This document shows, one piece after another, positions 35,720-47,812 of a DNA stretch of 64,000 nt. The notes below the pieces were generated by a model. It was not told where the DNA came from, made no database searches, and saw nothing but the letters and a program-made list of their open reading frames with translations. The stretch comes from Mesostigma viride. Lineage: Eukaryota; Streptophyta; Mesostigmatophyceae; Mesostigmatales; Mesostigmataceae. Positions within the stretch are counted from its first letter, which is position 1. Every line of letters begins with the position of its first letter. Both the position numbers and the translations under genes were made by a program. The stretch covers positions 6,459,957 to 6,523,956 of the forward strand of contig RPFO01000213.1 in NCBI GenBank assembly GCA_009746045.1, written 5' to 3'.

Positions 35720-37242
35720 TGCGTTTTTGCTGTGGCTGGCACGCCTCCTCCGGTGCCCTTCGCTTTGCTGGCTTCAGCGATGCCACCAGCCTCGCCACCG
35801 TGTCTGCTAGGCGGCCATGCTCGGCCGGGGTGAGCTCCCGCCCCTCGTCCAGCATCTGCTGGGCCAGTTGGAGTTGCCTCCGGATGTCCTCCCGGTGCGA
35901 CAAGGTCGCTGGACCGGGTTCGCCCCGGTGCTTCACCCTGGTCCTTGCCGCTGTGCCGTCTCGGTTTGAAATGGTATGCGTTGGCTGCGACAAGAAATGG
36001 TACAGTTGCTCGGTGGAAATGCGCTCATCCGGCATCAAACCAAATTCAGCTCTTACCGCCTCCCCCATGCATCCCCTCACAGCAGCCTTCTTGATGTTCT
36101 TCGACATACGGCGTCGCTGCTTCAGCATACGCCTCTCCAGGCGACCTACGCTTGCCTCCCAGGCGGCCAGCTTCCGGCGATACCGCTCCTCGGCCTCCCG
36201 GCGAGCCGGCCCCTGCAATGGCTTCAGCTCCGCGACCTTCCGGTACTTCCAGCTCTTCATATCGCGGGTCAGACGCTCACACCGCACCTTGGTGTGAGAC
36301 ATCTTCACCTTGATTCTCGCCGCGAGCGCCTCCGCCCTGTCACGCTCCTGCTGCTCGCGCAGCTTCCTCTGCGCGATCACGTTCCGCCTCCGCTGCTTCT
36401 TCTCCCGCTCCGCCTTGAAGACCGCTAGCCTCCTCTGCGCCTCCTTCTCTCGCGCCTGCATAGCCGGCGTCATCTCCACCAGGTCGTCCGCTTCGGACGC
36501 CGACGGACCCGTCAAAGAATACTCCGACTCCTGCAGCACCCCATCAATCTCCGGCCTCGGGATCGTTGCGGACCGTCGAAGGCGCTGAAAACACGCCAGG
36601 TCCGCCTGCCTCACCACGTCATGGGTCGGCGACGCTGACCTCCTCATCAAGGCCGCGCGGACCCGAGCAGCGTCCTCCATTTGTTGGGCGCGCTCACGTG
36701 AGCGCACAGCCAACCTCCGCTCTTCCGCGGACTCCTGCTCCTGCAGGCTCTGCGCCATTGCAGCATCCGCTGCCACCTGCGCACTGCGCGCATCGTCAGC
36801 CGACGATGGCTGCAGTCCGAACAAACCCAGCGAGCTGGTTTCCGACACGCTGCCGGACTCCCCACTCGCCTGCTCATCCGACTCGGTAGGCCCCGCCCCC
36901 GCACCGCATGGTGCATATGGTGGTCCCGCTCGGACGCACCACTGGGGTCGACCCCCGCACCCTACGCATCAGGGGAACGCGCACCACGACATTCTCCACA
37001 ACGTCACGGTACGTTGGGTCCGCTGCCGCCATCGCCGCATCCTCAGGATGCATGGGATCCTGAGCATCCCTGTCCTCGAAATCCTGGCGCATACTCGCCA
37101 GAATGGAATCCGACGTCCCCGAGTCATCGGACAACGGGGACGACGAAGACGACTGGTACTTCGTCACTGATGGCGACTCCTCCTCCGAGGAAGTCGCGCC
37201 CTTCAGGGCCTTTCCCTTGTTATTGGGAGTCTTGGGAGCCAT
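35720..37242 (-). pseudogene. gag: gag N-terminal half of element C
   Basis: Starts MAPKTPNNKGKALKG at 37242 about 110 bases inside the 5' LTR, with an acidic Ser-rich segment. It loses frame near 36900 in a run of G (one indel) and resumes from about 36905 (PTESDEQASGESG, then Met at 36848) to the LARD insertion. The middle is highly charged and basic (EREKKQRRRNVIAQRKLREQ), probably a coiled-coil or RNA-binding region. At 35719 it is cut by the LARD target duplication; the frame continues at 29740. Confidence 0.8.
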
Positions 37243-37351
37243 TTGGTATAAAAAGTAGGTAAAAAAAATGGAATGGGTGTTTGCGAAATGAACGCTGTGA
37301 ATGCTCGTCGTCCTCTTTTTGTGTGTATTGTTTTCGGAGTTTTTTAATGCA

Positions 37352-37730
37352 AGTTATGGACACACTGTGCTTGGAATGCTTGGGCACTGCCAAATGGCGC
37401 GTGTGTGTGAACGACGAGACACCTTGGCATTAGGATAGAATGGCACATATACTGCTGGTCAGCCGTCACTTGCGGCTGACCAGACTTTGCGTAAGTTGAG
37501 CCTAACTTACTGATCCTGGACGGACTAGCCTATCAGTTACAACCTGATCTAGTCAGTCTTAACATGACAACTACAGTCCCGGTACTGAGGTACCGGCTCA
37601 TCACATACTGAGTCTAGCCACGTGTCCATGCCACGACTGCACTAGTCCAGCACCGTCCCAGTACCCAATTGGGCGCCGGCGGTGCTGGCACGTGTCCACT
37701 TAGGCTACAGGCGGGAGACTTAGACTAACT
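37352..37730 (-). repeat. 5' LTR of element C
   Basis: 379 bp, paired with 24227-24605, followed by the duplication AGGTT. The internal border on the minus strand reads CCATAACT then TGCATTAAAA, not an obvious full-length tRNA-complementary site. Confidence 0.93.
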
Positions 37731-37735
37731 AGGTT

Positions 37736-39027
37736 CTCTCCGTTTTTGTGGCATGGTGCTCGTACCGATACCTTACACTGCAGGCAACACCTCCCCAGAA
37801 AGAAAGAGAGAGAGGGAGAGAGGGCAACCACGTGCTATAGATCTTATGTATGTAGGACCTAGTACTATTCCCTAGTAATAATCCCCTCTATTGTCTGCTA
37901 GAGCCAATGGTCAGCTGGGAGAAGGTAACTGTAACTGCTGTCCCCACCTCCTGGCTGCTGTCTCCCTTGCTGTGGCTTAGAGCATTCACGAGTAGTGTGC
38001 ATACCCTCAGGCAATGGCATGTGTTCCTTACTAGACTTATCTGCATCTCCTAGATTATCGAATCCCTTCCACCTGGCAATAGAGCCCTTATTTAATGTAT
38101 TCCTCACATGCCCTGTAGGGACGTAATGCATTATAGCTAGCAGAAGCTTGCAAGAAGGAAAAGGGGAATCCCAGGAATACCTCTAAGTGCAGTGCAGTTA
38201 CCACATAACGCAACGAGGAAGAAGACGGAATCTATCACAGCACACGCCCGAGCTCTACGCGAACAAGGGCGATACGATAAGCACACGGAGGTAAACACCG
38301 TCAACATAGTAGTTGAGATTGAGAATGATGCTTGCAAGAATGCGGCACTAGGTGCCTGGGTTTATTATCAATTTATATGGTTACAAGTCATGTGTGCAAC
38401 CCCAAGATTGCGATAGGCCTTATCGTCATTGCACCAATCACATTTCATGTGCATTAGCGATTTCCAAGAGGCACACTGAACTAGCGTTACGCCAGCGTTG
38501 CACAATGCTTCTAGACGCTTCTAGAACCATTTACAAATATCCATTAGCAGGGAATATTGCCGTATTCGTCTGCCCGCTGAAGGGGTGTTTTATCTCATCA
38601 ATCCTTGGCACGACTTCAACAGCCTGACCGACAGTCAGTGCTCAACAGTCAGCGCGACCACTAGTTATAATGCATCAGCTTGGCTATACTGCCACCATGG
38701 TCATGTACACAAGCTGTGTGCAGCAATTGTGAGTATTGTTTCACAGATTTACATTCCATTATGCATGCACCAGTTTATACACGCATTTCGGTCAAGCAAC
38801 AGATTGCAACTCCAGCCCTTTCTTTTTCATGTGGCAATAGGACTGCGTACTCAAATCTGTAAGAACTACGGCCGCGCAGGCCTTGCCATCATGAACGCAC
38901 CTTAGGCCCCACATGGTTTTGGAGGGTAATCCCCAGCCAAACAAATTACACCAGAGCATCGCTACCGGGAAAACCTACCAAGGTAAAACCCGAGTCAAGG
39001 GGCCATTCACACTCCACGACATCTCAA
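37736..39027. other. No gene recognised; flank of the nest
   Basis: Contains a short GA-rich microsatellite (about 37799-37827). I see no coding region. It may include the old element's 5' leader or LTR, but I find no second copy in the window to prove that. Confidence 0.45.
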
Positions 39028-39447
39028 CTAGTGCCGTGGCTGACCCAGCGACATATTGTTCATTTGGTGCCTAAGAAGAGTATACTGTGCCTTGGCGGAG
39101 CTATAGAGCTTGGTAAGAGCATCCGAGCAATTCTGGTCGCCTGCCACGTGCTCGGTATGGAGCGCATCAGAAAATTCCTTCACCCGGAGGAAGTCAAGGT
39201 CTCTCGTGCGAGCGTAGGGGTTCTCAATGAAGTCCACCAGCGCTTGGCTGTCGGTGCGCATGACGCGATCGATGCGTGTGGTGAGACCGCCCAGCTTGAG
39301 GATCCAGCAGAGTAGCGCGTGGAAATACGCGAGCTCACTTGCAGCCTCGCAATACGCACGCGCCTCGGCGGTGTCCGACCCCACATACACACGGCGGTGT
39401 AGACGTGAGAACCACGCAAAGATGGAGGATGGCGCAGAGACTTGCAA
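39028..39447 (-). pseudogene. RNase H relic of a Copia-like element
   Basis: 139 residues ending at a stop, with IFAWFSRLHRRVYVGSDTAEARA, MRTDSQALVDFIENPYAR and VAGDQNCSDALTKLY. These align with the RNase H of element C (SWFSRLHKRKAVSSNVAECRA, LLTDSQSIISFLANPLA, VRDKDNAADALTKV). Glu, Asp and Asp of the catalytic set are visible. Upstream RT sequence is missing. It is a separate, more diverged family member. Confidence 0.85.
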
Positions 39448-40154
39448 CTATAGTCGGCAACGGCCAGACGGTATCCACCCCCACGACCCCTTGCAGGTCA
39501 AACAACGATGTCCGTCTCCGCGACGTCCATTGCAGGCACAAACGACATATAAACGCCTACAGAGAGCACAACATTTAACATAAACCCCCTACGCGTGCAG
39601 TCCCGGAGAGAAGGCAAGCGTCTAGAAAGATAAATCTAAACTAGGGGACGTACCATCGTCAATATCGTTGATGACCCCTGAGCTGGCCGCCACCTGATGT
39701 CGTTGAAGGCAGAGCCCTGGCCGCCACCAAGTGTCGTTGAAAACAGGGGTAATGGCGGCTATTGTCGATAGCACCTCACCACAGGGCTAAGGCTAGCCCC
39801 GCCGAGTATCCCGGACTGGCCGCTTGCTGCCTAGGTCGTCGTTGAATCCCTAGCTTTACGGGCTGGCCGCCGACCTGTCAGCAATCGTTGAATTCCGGAA
39901 CCTCTATCTACGCCAAGCACCGCCTTGGTATCCTAATTGGCTTCCCTAACCCTCTCCGCGAGAGTTAGCTGACCTCTCCAGCACATTTCCTCCGATAACC
40001 AGTGTTACGTCCCAGCCCAGACACACCTAGCCTGAGCCACGTAGCGAAAGATCTACCATGCCCGAATTAGGAAGATTCAAGGTGGCCTAATTAATGCATA
40101 TTGCGCTTCACGACTGGGGTCGATCGTGAGATATCTGGCACCGCGACTTGATCA
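39448..40154. other. Non-coding stretch with recurrent CTGGCCGCC...GTCGTTGAA motif
   Basis: Between about 39676 and 39890 the combination CTGGCCGCC followed 10-20 bases later by GTCGTTGAA recurs three to four times imperfectly. It has no coding signal. It could be part of an LTR of the Copia relic next to it. Confidence 0.4.
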
Positions 40155-40184
40155 GATGACTTGATTAATTAATTAATTAATAAG

Positions 40185-40203
40185 CACGTGACTGCGTCAC
40201 GTG
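40185..40203 (-). repeat. LINE 3' hairpin (CACGTGAC-loop-GTCACGTG)
   Basis: A perfect palindromic stem of eight bases with a three-base loop, followed on the minus strand by TTAA repeats. It is identical to 45917-45935. A 3' hairpin before a short-repeat tail is typical of LINE ends recognised by their RT. Confidence 0.8.
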
Positions 40204-40551
40204 GGTGCCAATACAGAGTAAAGGAACCTTCAACCCTATATACACAGTGAGAAGGAGGGAGGGCGCCCTAGCTTCTCTCACTGCCGCAGGTGGGCAGGCC
40301 ACAGAGCGCTCTCTCCACGGCATGGTGCCGGGGCGCAACACTGTGGGTGCAATACAACCAGTGCAATACCATAGGTAGGCTGACGCATAGCTTATGCTAC
40401 AAATGTGAGGTGGGCTCAAGACGTCGGCTAATTAAGGCGCAAGCTGATGGCCACAAGGTGCCAGAGCTAATTGAAGGTACTATAACGCTGTGCGCTAATA
40501 TCGTTTCAAGTGCTGTAATGCCTAAGCTATCCCATCATCGATTGCCCCCAT

Positions 40552-41612
40552 CTAGACAACTAGCTGGAGTGCTCTATCCCGGGGAAGCCCGGGGGGCTTC
40601 CACAGTTTCTTGTTGACGTAGAGGTCCCCGCCCCGCCAGTACACTTGGGGCTTCTCGGGGTTGGTCTTGTGGCGGATGTAGTCGGGCCACTGATCGCGGC
40701 GTTGCTGCTGCTGGGCTGGCGTCAGGTCGTCGTCAAGCGACCAGGAGGTGTCCACCAGCTTCTTGCGGCGAGAGAGGAACCGAACTCGGGCTGTGATGTC
40801 GCTGAAGGTGAGGACCACTGGAGGGGGCCCAGCCTTGGCCCGTGGATGGGGCAGGCGGTAGGCGCCCTGCAGTATCGCACCTGGCAGCTGCATGCGCGCC
40901 AAGAGCTGTTTCTTCAGCTCGTCGAGAAGAGAGTCTGGGGTCTCCTCCGGCAGCATGTCGAAGCGCCTGAGGATGACCCGGCAGCGGCGACGGTCGCGGT
41001 CAGCGGCCTCGCGGCGCGTGTCTTCCAGCTCCTGGAGCTTGGTGGTGATGGCGGTCGTGGTAGAGGATGCCTGGCTCTTGAGCAGGTCCGCCCAGGAGGC
41101 GCGAGTCGAGGGGTCATCACTAGCCCTACCAGCAGGTTGGGCGGCGATGGTGGCCGTTCGCTCGGCGATCTCGGGGACCTGCGTGGCCAGGGCGTCTACC
41201 TTGGCGGCAACTGCCTCAAGTTTCACGGTGCCTTGGCCGACTCGGCCTTCCACCTGGTTAAGGCGGGTGGTCACAGTGGCTGTGGCCTCGGAAACTTTGG
41301 TGGCAATGTGCTCTTGCGTAGCAGTAAACTGAGGCTGGAGCTTAAGGGCGACTCTGGCTTCAATGTTGTTGACCTTGGCCGAGAGAGTGTTGAGTGGGCC
41401 GTCAGGCGCGTTCAGGGCGGCGAGCTGCTCAGCCATCGGCGCCAGCTGCTCCGCCACTGCAGCTCGGATGGAGTCCGTGCTGGGGGAGGTGCTGCTCTGC
41501 GGGGATGCTGCAGCTGCTGTGGCTGCCCGTCTGCGCTCATGCAGGAGGCTCCTGAGGCCAGCGTAGCCAATCTGGGTGATGTCGTGGGCGTCGCAGCGCA
41601 GGTAGTATGACT
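40552..41612 (-). pseudogene. LINE ORF1-like RNA-binding protein
   Basis: A long minus-strand frame with no ATG at its open 5' edge (about 350 residues). The N-terminal two fifths are heptad-like Ala/Leu/Val-rich coiled coil (AEQLAPMAEQLAALN, KVDALATQVPEIAERTATI). A single-stranded nucleic-acid-binding part follows: CRVILRRFDMLPEETPDSL, AYRLPHPRAKAGPPPVVLTF, ARVRFLSRRKKL, then DDDLTPAQQQQRRDQWPDY and VYWRGGDLYVNKKLW. Coiled coil, RRM-like fold and basic C-terminal domain are the layout of L1-type ORF1 proteins, which trimerise and coat LINE RNA. The 5' end is truncated at about 41620. Confidence 0.7.
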
Positions 41613-41681
41613 TGATGCCAAGCTAATTAATACACACTTATAATGGCTAGCATTACCAATTACAAATGGATAGTTGCCCCA

Positions 41682-42145
41682 TGTTTAATATGAAGGCGTC
41701 ATCGCACTTTACATTCATCAAACCAAGAGGACGAGACTCTCGTCCTCGGACCAATTTCACCTAGGTCTGCCACTACGCTGGCAAGGGGCGCCGACATGGC
41801 GCCGACCTTCCAAAGCATGCAGTCCACACAAGATCCTCGGGTCGACATCGACCCTCGCCTACAGAATCCACGCATGAGTACAATATCTCAACTAGCTATA
41901 AAGTACGCAGCGCGGCGCGACTGCACCGGCCCCTAGAAGATACACGCATACAACAACCTAGGCCCAAAATAACTGGTCCGAATCACACAAACTGTCATAG
42001 TTCCATACAAAAGTCCTGACCAAGGGACAATTCCCAAATTAATAAGTCCCGAAATGAGTCCCAAAGTCCTACGGACTATGACAACAAGTCAAACAACATA
42101 ATTTATTCCATTGTTACGTCCGTCCAAAAGGGCCGGGACGTAACA
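41682..42145 (-). repeat. Degenerate solo LTR related to elements A and B
   Basis: In minus orientation it starts TGTTACGTCC (42145) and has a matching GGACGTAACA 25 bases in, the same 5'-end palindrome design as the LTRs of A and B. Its interior shares CTCGCCTACAGAA and AGTACGCAGCGCGGCGCG with LTR B (CTCGCCTGCAGAA, AGTACGCGGCGCGGCGC). The inner end is approximate. No internal region accompanies it, so it is a solo LTR or an LTR fragment. Confidence 0.6.
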
Positions 42146-42332
42146 AAAAGTTTTAGTAGTGCAATTGATCTCGATGATCGAGGGCATTCAGAATCTGAAT
42201 GCCAAAGGCCAGGAATGGTCCATATTTGGACGACAGGGGCCAAAATCCGATACTCCCAACGCAAAAAATTAATTAATTCGCCAAAATGTGCTTTTTTTCT
42301 ACGGTATACCGGTTTCCCGCCAACAGTTTCAA

Positions 42333-43445
42333 ACATTAAATTAAATTAAATTTTAACATGCCTCTGTTGGGAGATCATGTTGCACATATTCCATGATGGC
42401 GGGATGGGTGGGGTGGGGGAAGCCGTGTTAAATCGAACTATCCTAACTCTAAGCTATCTAGTCTAGAAAATCCTAACTACACTAATAATCATCAAAACGC
42501 CTCCTCCGCTTGGGGGGAGGGGGCCGGCTTGCCCACAGGGTCGGGCGTGTGCGCCTTGACAATCTTCTTCCACCGCGTCTTGTCGTGCATGGCAGTCCAA
42601 AGACGGGAGAGAGAGTGGATGCGGTGCTCAAACTGGGCTGGGACCACTAGGTCGATCGTCCAGCATGCAACATCTGGCCGGATGTAGTTCGTGACAGGTT
42701 TCCCTACCCTTTTGGGAATGCCCTTGGGGCCAGGCCAGGTCAGAATGTGTCGCCCTGGTTGGCCAAGCCACTGGGGGCCGGCCAGACCAAGGGCGGCCGT
42801 GTCGACCTGGCGCTGGTACGTGCGAGCAAGGTGTCCTACAAATGCTATCCTACGCTGCCTAATCTCGTCCGAAATACGAGGCATGCCATGATACAAAGAC
42901 TCTGATGACGGATGCTCGGAAAACCCTACGTTAAGGACCTGTCGGAGCATCCTGTAAACCGTGCCGTCTAGTCTAGCTGCCAGTTTGGGTGGGATTGTCC
43001 ACGCCTCGGCGCCATACGTGAGCACCGTGAGGACGAGGACCAGTTGAAGAGCATGCGCTTGCGGTGCTCGCCCGGGCCCTTCGAGCGCCAGTAGGTGTTG
43101 AGCGAACGGAGCCTGGCCCAGGCCAGGCCGATGCGGGTGTCCACATCGTCGGCAGTGTCAGGGAGCCAACTCCCCAACAACTTGAAGCGATTGCGGAACG
43201 GGACCTCCGTCCCGTCGAGCAGGCGCGGCAGCGGTGGTGTACTGGAGGCCCCAATCCCCATCGCCTCAGTTTTGACACTAATCTCCAACCCCACCGCCCG
43301 CGCCTCCAGGCCCAGACAGTCCAGCCAGGTCTGAATGTGCTCGGGGCTCTCGATGAGGGTGGTGTCATCCGCATAAATCAGGTCGGCAAGGCGGTAACCA
43401 GGTCTAACCCCGCCGCGCTCTTTCACGTTAAGGATGTCGATCCAA
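42333..43445 (-). pseudogene. LINE reverse transcriptase C-terminal fragment
   Basis: Minus-strand frames 43426-42968 and 43025-42492, separated by a frameshift near 43030. The first has the catalytic YADD (YRLADLIYADDTTLIES), then VGLEISVKTEAMGIG and KLLGSWLPDTADDVDTRIG. The second continues LTYGAEAWTIPPKLAARLD, RRIAFVGHLAR and [15 protein letters not shown]. This is the palm and thumb part of a non-LTR RT plus the region after it. The 5' part of ORF2 is missing. A tail of TTTAA units lies at about 42333-42353. Confidence 0.88.
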
Positions 43446-43484
43446 GCCTGGCTCGAAGTTACCCCTTCAGAGTTGTTTCAAACA

Positions 43485-44083
<599 letters not shown>

Positions 44084-44361
44084 TGTCCCATGGAACAAGT
44101 ACTTACGTTTCGTTGCAAATTCCGGCCGGGGCCCCCAGTACGGAACCTTGCGGTCTCCTACAGAACTGTATCAGGACCTCGTACAGTACTGTAGTCTAAC
44201 TCGATACGCCCTGTCCCCTGTCCCCTGTCCCCTGTACTGCACCACCGTGCTCTAGACTCCCTGCCGGGTCCGACCCCGGGACACCCGCTTAAATCCAGGG
44301 GGGTCGGGGGGGGCGGAGCCCCCCCCGCCTTGTTATATTTATTATTATTGTTTAAAGAATT
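44084..44361. other. No gene recognised
   Basis: Contains three tandem CTGTCCCC units (about 44211-44236) and a G/C-rich self-complementary stretch (GGGGGGGCGGAGCCCCCCC, about 44308-44326). No coding signal. Confidence 0.5.
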
Positions 44362-44540
44362 TTACAGATTAGTAAAGTTGGGGCCCGGTAATTACAGATG
44401 AGTTCCATGCACTAATTACCTGGACAGGTGTTTTTTATTACAGATCAGTCGGGATTTTTAGTTCGATACGTCAGACCATGGTCAGACAGCGGTTTTTCCG
44501 ATCCAAATCTGATTCGTTTGGTCAGATTCCTGTTTCCGTC
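44362..44540 (+). repeat. Left member of a ~170-bp inverted repeat pair
   Basis: Begins TTACAGATTAGTAAAGTTG, includes ACAGGTGTTTTTTATTACAG and ends near GATCCAAATCTGATTCGTTT. The reverse complement of 49930-50104 shows the same order of blocks with scattered differences. The TTACAGAT motif recurs three times inside. Confidence 0.85.
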
Positions 44541-45855
44541 ACGCGCTTTACGGAACATGTGCGAAATTTTGGCGCGGACAAGACGTGAACGTCTGTGTAT
44601 CGTCCGGGGAATGCGATGCGCGCATTTCCCCCACCCCTATCATGGTGGGCATGGCGACGTAAATTCAGGCTGCTCGGCATGTCGGAGGACTAGGCCAATA
44701 ATATGGCGAAAAATTTTCTGTTTCATGAGATCACTGCTTTTTTTAAATGTAATCGGCATGGGCGTTTTCATGTCATTAATCAGAGCGAATTTTCTGTCCT
44801 CTGGAATAATTAAGAAAAGGAATTCAAGTTGGCGGCAGTAGCTGACAAGTTTTGCGGACTAAACCTATCATAGTCAAGCCGTTAACGTTGGTAGAACTGG
44901 ATTGAAAGCTTTGACAACCGGGGGTTGGCACTTTTCCGGTTTGTCTAGGTAACTAATTACATTATGCATGCGCGATCAAAGTAACGCTCATCCGCCTGCA
45001 TGGGACTGATGGGAGGCCGGCTTTTATTGCGCCTCCTGGGCATAAGATTTACAAGGGTTAGGTACAGTTTGTCGGGCGACGGTATCTGCTCTGTTTTTTG
45101 TGCTGTACGGGCTCATCGTTGTGAGCTTTTTGCGCCAAACTTTGCAGTTTCGCCTGGTCGTTTGCCCCCTGCGCATGCTCGAGTATAGTTCAATAATATG
45201 TACGCACCTGGCAATTTTAGATTTCTTTCGTTGGCAGGTACGCCAGATTGATTATGGTTCAGGAAAGTAATAGAGCTTGGGTTTCGAAACGGGCTTTTGG
45301 GGAGAATATTGCGCGTATTTCTTGTGCATGACGAGAGACCAAACCTTACGGCAGCGGCATGAGCTAGTGCGCCTCGCTAGGAGTTGAAAATCTGCCTAAC
45401 GCTTTATATTTTCACACGCAGGAAAGGAAGCGCGATAGTGAGCATCATGTTTGACATGTTTTGTTAGAGTAAATGTATTATTATGTAGGTATCGGTTACC
45501 ATGGGTTCATTTCAGTACTCACCCTTGAGGAGGAGACTTGCAGCCTAACATCATATATGCCAAGTCAGCCAAGCTAGCTAGCCATGGCTGGCAATATGGT
45601 TTACAACAAGCTATAGCTTGCATACATTATTTATTGATTGCACTCCGTTATCCCTTTGTCTTTGGGCATGTTGGATAGCGTACTGAGGTCATTTTACAAG
45701 GTTTTGTTGCGTTCAGTATTTTCTTTTGTGGCACACAGCTTTCACTGGAATAAATGTGGGAACCGCTAGATAGTTAGTCATGTGATGCATATACAACATT
45801 ATTGCTCTGCAACCTTTTACAACACGTCGTGCCATGCCCGAGGGAACGTGAGGGC
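44541..45855. other. No gene recognised
   Basis: No plausible coding region; longest frames are about 60 residues and unlike any family I know. It lies within the segment bounded by the inverted repeats. Confidence 0.5.
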
Positions 45856-46915
45856 ATTAATTAATTAATTAATTAATTAATTAATTAATTAATTAATTAA
45901 TTAATTAATTAATAGACACGTGACTGCGTCACGTGAGCATAAGTCCTCAGTGGGAGGGGAACATGGGATGGAATGGATGGTATATGCTATCATCTAGGTC
46001 CTAGTTACAGGGGTGTGGGCACCGCGGCCCGAATCGCTATGAATGCCATACTTGGTCACACGCGGAGCCCCCACAGGCTTGGGGGTGGTCTCCTTCATCA
46101 CTACTTGCCATCTATCCTTGCGCACCATCTGCCTCCATATTACAGACAAACCAGGAGGCTGCCCGGGGGTGAGCCCGTCACGTCTAGCGTAGCACATGTC
46201 CATGCCGAGTCTATCACGAAAAGTCCACGGGTGGCGGCCCTGCCGCGCGCGGCCGGGGGCACGCCAGGTGAGGACATATCGCCCAGGCTGGGCGGGCTTG
46301 GTGCCAGCTAGTCTATCTGATGTATCTACCTGATCTGTGCGGGCCAGGTGCCCGGCTAGGCCCAGGCGCCTGTGCCTAATAATGTGGGAAACATAGGGCA
46401 AATCAGCGTACAAATCCTCATTACTAATGTGCAAACCAAAGGGGATGTTAAGGGCCTTGCGCAGCATCTTGGTGACGGCGCCGTCGAGTCGTTGCTCCAG
46501 CTCCTGCATCAGTGTCCACGTCTCGGCGCCGTAGGTCAGGATCGTCAGAATGACGACCTTGAAGAGGTCACGCTTGACGATCCGGGGTAGGGCGGGGTTG
46601 CTCCACCAGCGGCGGTGGTCATGGAGGTGCGCCCACGCCATGCCGATCCGTGTCGTCATGTCGTCCTCGCAGTCGGGAAGCCAACTGCCGAGCAGCTTGA
46701 AGCGGCCTGAAGGAGGGTAGTTGACCTCGGCATCGTCTAAGAGGCGGAGTGTGGGTGGGGGCCCTGCCATGCCGAGGGCCAGGGCCTCCGTTTTGGGGCT
46801 GATTTCTAGACCAACCGCCCGAGCCTCGAGCGCCAGGCAGTCCAGCCAAAGTTGGGCAGACTCCGGCTTCTCGATGAGCGTGATGTCGTCGGCATAAATG
46901 AGGTCAGCTAGTAAG
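45856..46915 (-). mobile_element. LINE fragment with RT C-terminus, 3' hairpin and TTAA tail
   Basis: One minus-strand frame from about 46915 to 45994 encodes LLADLIYADDITLIEKPES (YADD catalytic box), VGLEISPKTEALALG, KLLGSWLPDCEDDMTTRIG, LTYGAETWTLMQELEQRLD and RRLGLAGHLARTDQVDTSD. The frame is open further upstream but without RT similarity, so the 5' truncation is near 46915. The 3' sequence carries the hairpin CACGTGAC-GCA-GTCACGTG (45917-45935) and a 58-bp TTAA-repeat tail (45856-45913). It is related to, but not a close copy of, the fragment at 42333-43445. Confidence 0.88.
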
Positions 46916-47476
46916 TTCTGCTTGTTAGTCGGCCGTGAGGGCATACGTTGCCGTGAGAGCCTTGCCACCCCTTTTTGTACACTGACTGAGTTGGCATGGT
47001 TGTGGGCGTATTCCATGATTGTGATGGTTGTCTCCTTGGTATTCCATGATGCATGAAGTGTGTGCAAACACCGTCTGAAATGAATTAGCATCGATCTGTC
47101 CAGATGGTAATCTAAACCAACTGCCCTCGTTTGTTCTACGTTAGGGTCTCCTCAAACTTTCATCATGTCTAGTTTTTCACGCATTTCTTGGTAACTGTTG
47201 TTCATGCATTTCTTGGTAGCTTCCACGTGCCTTGCTTGCAAAAGCAGATGCTAATCTGGCCACTGCATGGCCACATAGAGTAACTAAATAAGCTAGGAAT
47301 TCATCATGGATGTGAAAGAATTAAGTGAGGGTAATAGGTGATTGATTGACTAACTGGTTGAACATTCATTGTTGACTAGCTGATGAATGACTAACTTTAC
47401 ACATGCAATGCTGGCTTGCTGGCCCATAGCACTAAAATTTTGCATGTACAATCATGAAACATCGTGAAGAGTCCAT
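46916..47476. other. No gene recognised
   Basis: No coding or repeat feature that I can identify upstream of the LINE truncation point. Confidence 0.45.
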
Positions 47477-47620
47477 TATCAAGGAGACAAAAAAGAGTCC
47501 ATTATAGACACTTCACTAGGCACTTACACCGTTTGCTAGTTTATGGTTCAGGAGCTTATAACTGGAGAGGTTACGCCCTGCTATCAAGTGAGACAACTAC
47601 ATTCAATTGTCTCCTTGATA
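47477..47620. mobile_element. MITE-like element with 14-bp terminal inverted repeats
   Basis: TATCAAGGAGACAA at 47477-47490 is perfectly inverted at 47607-47620 (TTGTCTCCTTGATA), bounding 144 bp with no coding capacity. A further TTGTCTCCTTGATATTCAAT lies at about 47665-47684, and TATCAAGGAGACAA recurs at about 52949-52962. No clear target duplication is visible. Confidence 0.45.
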
Positions 47621-47812
47621 TTCAATCACTAATGAATCGCTGGCCTGCGCTGGCCGGTTGTCTCCTTGATATTCAATATCCCTGAGGACTAATGCTCACG
47701 TGACGTAGTTACGTTCAAAGAGACAAGTATTCTTGGACGTGTAAATTAATTAACCCAACTAACTAATGGCTATTCTCAATTTATACTTGTACTATTTATC
47801 CATGATACTTGT

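Larger units (their letters stand above)
24227..37730 (-). mobile_element. Copia-like element C with rearranged pol, split by a LARD-like insertion
   Basis: 379-bp direct repeats at 24227-24605 and 37352-37730 are flanked by a 5-bp target duplication AGGTT (24222-24226 and 37731-37735). After removing the 5.97-kb inner insertion (29746-35714) the element is about 7.5 kb. On the minus strand it has gag (37242 to 28328, interrupted) and one long pol frame of order integrase-protease-RT-RNase H (28326-24990). The RT and RNase H are Copia-type, but Copia elements normally have protease before integrase. LTR ends are AG...CT instead of TG...CA. I noted one LTR mismatch (24370 against 37499 region). 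Confidence 0.93.
40164..41622 (-). mobile_element. L1-like LINE fragment: ORF1 plus 3' end
   Basis: Minus-strand fragment with an ORF1 relic (41612-40552), about 350 bp of 3' sequence, a perfect 8-bp-stem hairpin (40185-40203) and a TTAA-repeat tail (40164-40183). The same hairpin and tail end the LINE RT fragment at 45856-46915, so they belong to one family. ORF2 is absent, so this copy is internally deleted or a non-autonomous form. Confidence 0.75.
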
